NCBI RefSeq assembly: GCF_047948215.1
Contig: NC_134455.1
Coordinates: 296,583,647 to 296,647,646, forward strand
Direction of reading: 5' to 3'
DNA: 64,000 nt
DNA from: Lycorma delicatula
Taxonomy: Eukaryota; Arthropoda; Insecta; Hemiptera; Fulgoridae
The translations under genes were made by a program, and so were the position numbers. Below are positions 60,360 to 64,000 of the stretch, one piece after another (position 1 is the stretch's first letter; each line of letters opens with the position of its first letter). Below the pieces are notes generated by a model. That model was not told where the DNA came from. It saw nothing but the letters and a program-made list of their open reading frames with translations, and did not search any database.

Positions 60360-61765
60360 TGATAAGTAGTTTCCTATTGTTTTCTTAATTGAACTGTTGC
60401 GTTACAACACGACAAGCCGTTAGAAATATCGCTGATATTCAGTCCTACCAAATTGCACTTACATTCCTTTCATTGTACGAATGGGTTGTATGTTGAAGTA
60501 TTCTCAAGATGAAATTCTGATCGTTACCACTCATGTGCTTTACATGTATCACAGCCACAAGAAACACTGATGTTGTTAGTATAAAACAACAAATAATATA
60601 TGTACCCTTTTCTACTGTGAAAAAAATACGTGATATATTCTGTCTACTATTCACTGTCTACTATATTCTTCAGTAGTGTGTATGTATGTATATACGCGCA
60701 CGAAAATTTGTTTAATTATTAAATGACTGGAAAACAAGATAAACTTATTATTAAACGTGCATATTTTTAAAGCTCTGACGATGATGAATATGGATACAGT
60801 ATAAAGCAGACGAATGTGTAACGTTAGTATAAAAAAAGAAGAAATTTCAGAACGGCGACGACTGTATTCAATGCTGCACTGATCAAATTTTATTTAATTT
60901 ATTGGTTTTATACTTGTAGTTGATTTTTTTAAATAAAAAATAATATTAAAAATTAAATGGCTTTACTAAATAAAACAGGGACGATCGGACGGTTTCGAAT
61001 TAAAAGTAATCATTACCAATGATTTACGTGATGATTTTGTGAATAGTGTTGCACAAACTCTTTTAATTGAATTTGAATTGAATTTTTTAACTGAATTTAC
61101 GTTAGTGTCTCTTGAGTCCGTCAAGAAAATTTGATCTTAAGACGGCTTCTTCTAGATACTTATTTTTGGCAATAATTATTTTATAATTCTATAAACAGGT
61201 TTTATAATTATATAAACAGATTTTATAATTACAAATTACCATGAATTGGAATTCATTTTGTACTCATTTTAAATTCAAACAGGCCGGTCCGGTCGCCTGT
61301 TTGAATTCAAACAGGCCGGTCCGGTCGCCTGTTTGAATTCAAACTAACGGACGCTTCTTTAACATTATGCATATGAAATTAATGCAGTTAGCGGTTACTG
61401 TCCATTCCGTTACTTTGTAACAAATTTATAATATACACACAGTACTGAAGAATATACGAGTAGCAGAGGCAGTGTATATATTACGGTACTTTTTTTTCAG
61501 CAGTAAAGTTTACATACATTATTTGTTGTTTTATGCTATCTACATGTCTTTCTTATGACTGTGATACATGTAAAGCACCTGAGTGGCACCTATCAGAATT
61601 TCTTCTTTTGAGAGTAATAATATTCAATACACTAATCGTCCCTACAGTGAAAAGAATGGTGTAATTTGGCAGCACTGAATACCACCGATATTTCTGTCGG
61701 CTTGTCGTGCTGAAGCGCAACAGCTCAATTAAGAAAATAGGAAACCACTTAACCACTTTTACCAG
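60360..61765. repeat. Long inverted-repeat structure (about 330-bp arms)
   Basis: The left arm (about 60365-60690) matches the reverse complement of the right arm (about 61430-61760): tttcctatt.ttcttaattga, cgacaagccg.cagaaatatcg, ggtgctttacatgtatcaca, ataaaacaacaaataatatatg, and atattcttcagta. The middle (60690-61430) has no recognised coding sequence and holds the 32-bp tandem repeat. It is either a foldback transposon or two opposed copies of one repeat. Confidence 0.7.
61271..61344. repeat. GC-rich 32-bp tandem repeat with dyad symmetry
   Basis: Two full 32-base units plus a partial one. Each has gaattcaaacaggc, then cggtccggtc, then gcctgttt, so the outer parts are mutually inverted around a GC-rich centre. 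Strikingly GC-rich for this window. Confidence 0.92.
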
Positions 61766-62066
61766 TTAAATTAGCATTACTTGTCTATTCCTGAAGATTT
61801 ATGTTGAAATTATGTGTATTATGATTAATTATTAACTGCGTTGTAAAGAATAAAATTATATAATAGAAACCTATAATAATAGAAAAATAATTATGCAAAA
61901 TAAAATTGAAATAAATCAATAAAAATTACAGTATATTTTTGCATTTGTTTTTTATTAGTAATTTTTATGTTACATAATAGTTTTCCTGTTTAGTAATTTT
62001 TCATCACGACAGATTCGTAATAATTATATATATATTTATGTGTATATATATATATATATATATATT

Positions 62067-62103
<37 letters not shown>

Positions 62104-63716
62104 GCCTAGTTTGTTTTATATTTCATTTATCCATTTATTCTTTTTATTTACTATATTTAGATTAAATTTTTGTTACTTTCTATTTATTTAACGCACGACA
62201 TACACAGATTTTTTACACGCCGTTCGTGAATTCTAGGAACAGTTTTTCATTTAATAAAAAAAAAAATCATCGTAAATCTTGTAATAGTTGTATTTTTTAC
62301 ACTTTGAGATAAATATTCGTTTTTACTAGCTTAATAAATATGCATAGTTTGATAATCATATTAAATTTAACTAGATAGAACTTAAGATATAAAATGTCTC
62401 AAAAACGATTTCAGTGGGAGTTACATACCTGGAATATTAGGAAAGGATTACGGAGGTCGCAAACATTAATTAGTAACTATTATTGGAAATTTTCTCTATT
62501 GTATTCCTATGTTAGAAATTTGTCTCTAATGAAATTATGCTTTTCTATTAAAAACAAAACTAAATATTTCTGCTTTCGTAATATTTTTTTTGTCCAATTT
62601 CAAGGAACGTTCTTCAGATCTCAATTCTTGTAATCTGTTTTGACATCGATAATATATTATATTCCATAAAATTCTTTGTATAAATGATTGTATAGAGACG
62701 TGCATAAAATACAGGCACAGGCGCGCACCAATAAAAGACCTGTCTTGTTTTTACTTTTCATGTGTATAAAAGTTAATGTTATCATGCAAAAATAACTTGT
62801 TTTTTTTTATTAAGTTTCGTTTATTAATACTTTTTTTTTACTTGTTACAGGTAAGAATAACTTTTTCGCTTAAGGCTTTTTAATCATCTGCGTAAGTAAT
62901 GAATTAAATATATTATATTACTCGCTTTAATATTAAGTTTTACTACGGATGATCGTATATAAACCTGACGAGCGAATGGATTATAATCGTCCCGTCGAAT
63001 GATGGAAATGGGAGTACACCTTCACTAGTTCGCTAAATAAAGTTTCATTAGAGATGAAATCTTAGCTGTTGGAGCGGTATGCGTTCGTGGATAAGGCTGC
63101 TCGAAACTGACATCCCTCTTATTGGGATGAACAACAGTAATTTAACTGAGGTATTTTAATGACAGATAGGCTTTAATTTGAATGTCTATTACTATGAGAG
63201 TTCAAAACTTTCTCCTACGAATTGATAACAATCCTAACGAATTATACAAAATGTAGATAAGCAGTTTCATGTGGTATCTCAGTTCGCGAAATCATTAGAC
63301 CATCCTTTTTTGAAGATCATTATGGCTCTCCGGTTACCATTTCAGAAGACATTTATATTGATAAGATTTTTTTCTTCCTTTTGTTTAATCGGTTCTCAGT
63401 TGATTGGTATTGTTGAAGTTCTAGATAGTTTGTAAAACATTCTTAAATCGGTGCCCAGAGATTACTATTTTTCTTATTGATGATTGTTTTCTTGTTTGTT
63501 ATAATCTTAGGTCACTAGGTCAAAATTTGTTATTAATTAGAATACAGCAACAGGACGGTGGCAGGTGACAATAAAGAGGAGTCGTTATTATTAAAATTCG
63601 TACTTATAACTGCTACGGGCGTGTCGATTTGTACTTCTAGCGAGAAGAAAAATACTAATCCGACATCTTGGATCCTCTCCAACATATACTTTTTTCTTGT
63701 AGAAGCACAGCTTTAG
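61766..63716. other. AT-rich non-coding DNA
   Basis: Contains the TA-rich tract at 62022-62101 and nothing else recognised. The open frame at 62394-62633 has no domain and AT-driven composition. Confidence 0.5.
62022..62101. repeat. TA-rich tandem repeat with tatttatgtgta interruptions
   Basis: Two TA blocks each preceded by tttatgtgta, i.e. a short higher-order repeat of about 38 bases. Confidence 0.9.
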
Positions 63717-63837
<121 letters not shown>

Positions 63838-64000
63838 GATTGTAGTTTCAACCAGATGAGAATAACGCGTAAGTGGTTATTGCTTAAATGTTACAGGAAG
63901 TTTTCTAGGATTTATCCTAGGAATTCTTCCTTTAATTTTCCTCGGAATACTTTAAAACTTAAACATTAACATGTATTCCTAGATAGATGGTCGATGTACT

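Noticed and set aside
61553..61756. Minus-strand 67-codon frame, and the frame at 60445-60654
   Set aside because: They lie in the two arms of an inverted repeat, but the equivalent frame in the other arm is interrupted by stops, so the similarity is at DNA level only.

Overview
The window looks like a stretch of AT-rich animal nuclear DNA, almost certainly insect and probably hemipteran. It has no operons or bacterial-style gene packing. It does have GT-AG spliced exons with large introns, many long CA/TA microsatellites, tRNA-derived SINEs, non-LTR retrotransposon tails and relics of mariner, piggyBac and Helitron elements. The hemipteran placement is an inference from the transposon types, not something the sequence proves.

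Only one host gene could be reconstructed with confidence. It lies on the minus strand and runs from a TATA box near 53,030 through three coding exons (52,969-52,909, 38,340-38,236 and 34,244-34,117) to AATAAA signals at about 34,100. The three exons join in phase and give a 97-residue protein. It has a signal peptide, an acidic spacer, a furin-type KREKR site and a basic, glycine/cysteine-rich 14-residue C-terminus ending GGCGGCCCG. I do not recognise the family. Its introns are about 14.6 and 4.0 kb and are full of transposon debris. This gene is the most interesting item in the window, because only short exons carry it and no long reading frame reveals it.

Region by region. 1-6 kb: AT-rich DNA, a microsatellite and one copy (A) of a TIR-bearing repeat family. 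6-10 kb: tRNA-type SINEs, a dead mariner-like transposase and a Jockey-like LINE whose 5' part is inverted. 12.5-16.8 kb: PIF1-like helicase debris, a Helitron zinc-finger fragment, an antisense mariner relic and repeat copy B. 17-32 kb: mostly featureless AT-rich DNA, with a CpG-bearing segment near 20.7 kb, a GGGAGCTC-containing dispersed repeat at 24.8 kb, striking perfect hairpins at 25.7 kb and an inverted repeat at 26.8 kb. 32-33.6 kb: LINE reverse transcriptase relic. 34.1-53.0 kb: the secreted-peptide gene. Its introns hold a second mariner-like relic, a 350-bp foldback, a piggyBac element with nested LINE and SINE insertions, another LINE fragment, a SINE, repeat copy C and the inverted partner of the GGGAGCTC repeat. 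53.7-64 kb: a truncated SINE, a Helitron helicase tail, a nearly full-length but inactive 1.3-kb mariner, repeat copy D, another mariner relic, a long-inverted-repeat structure enclosing a GC-rich 32-bp tandem repeat, and a TG(48) microsatellite.

Apart from the peptide gene, every protein homology found is a decayed mobile element. All of this was read by eye; no alignment or database search was run.
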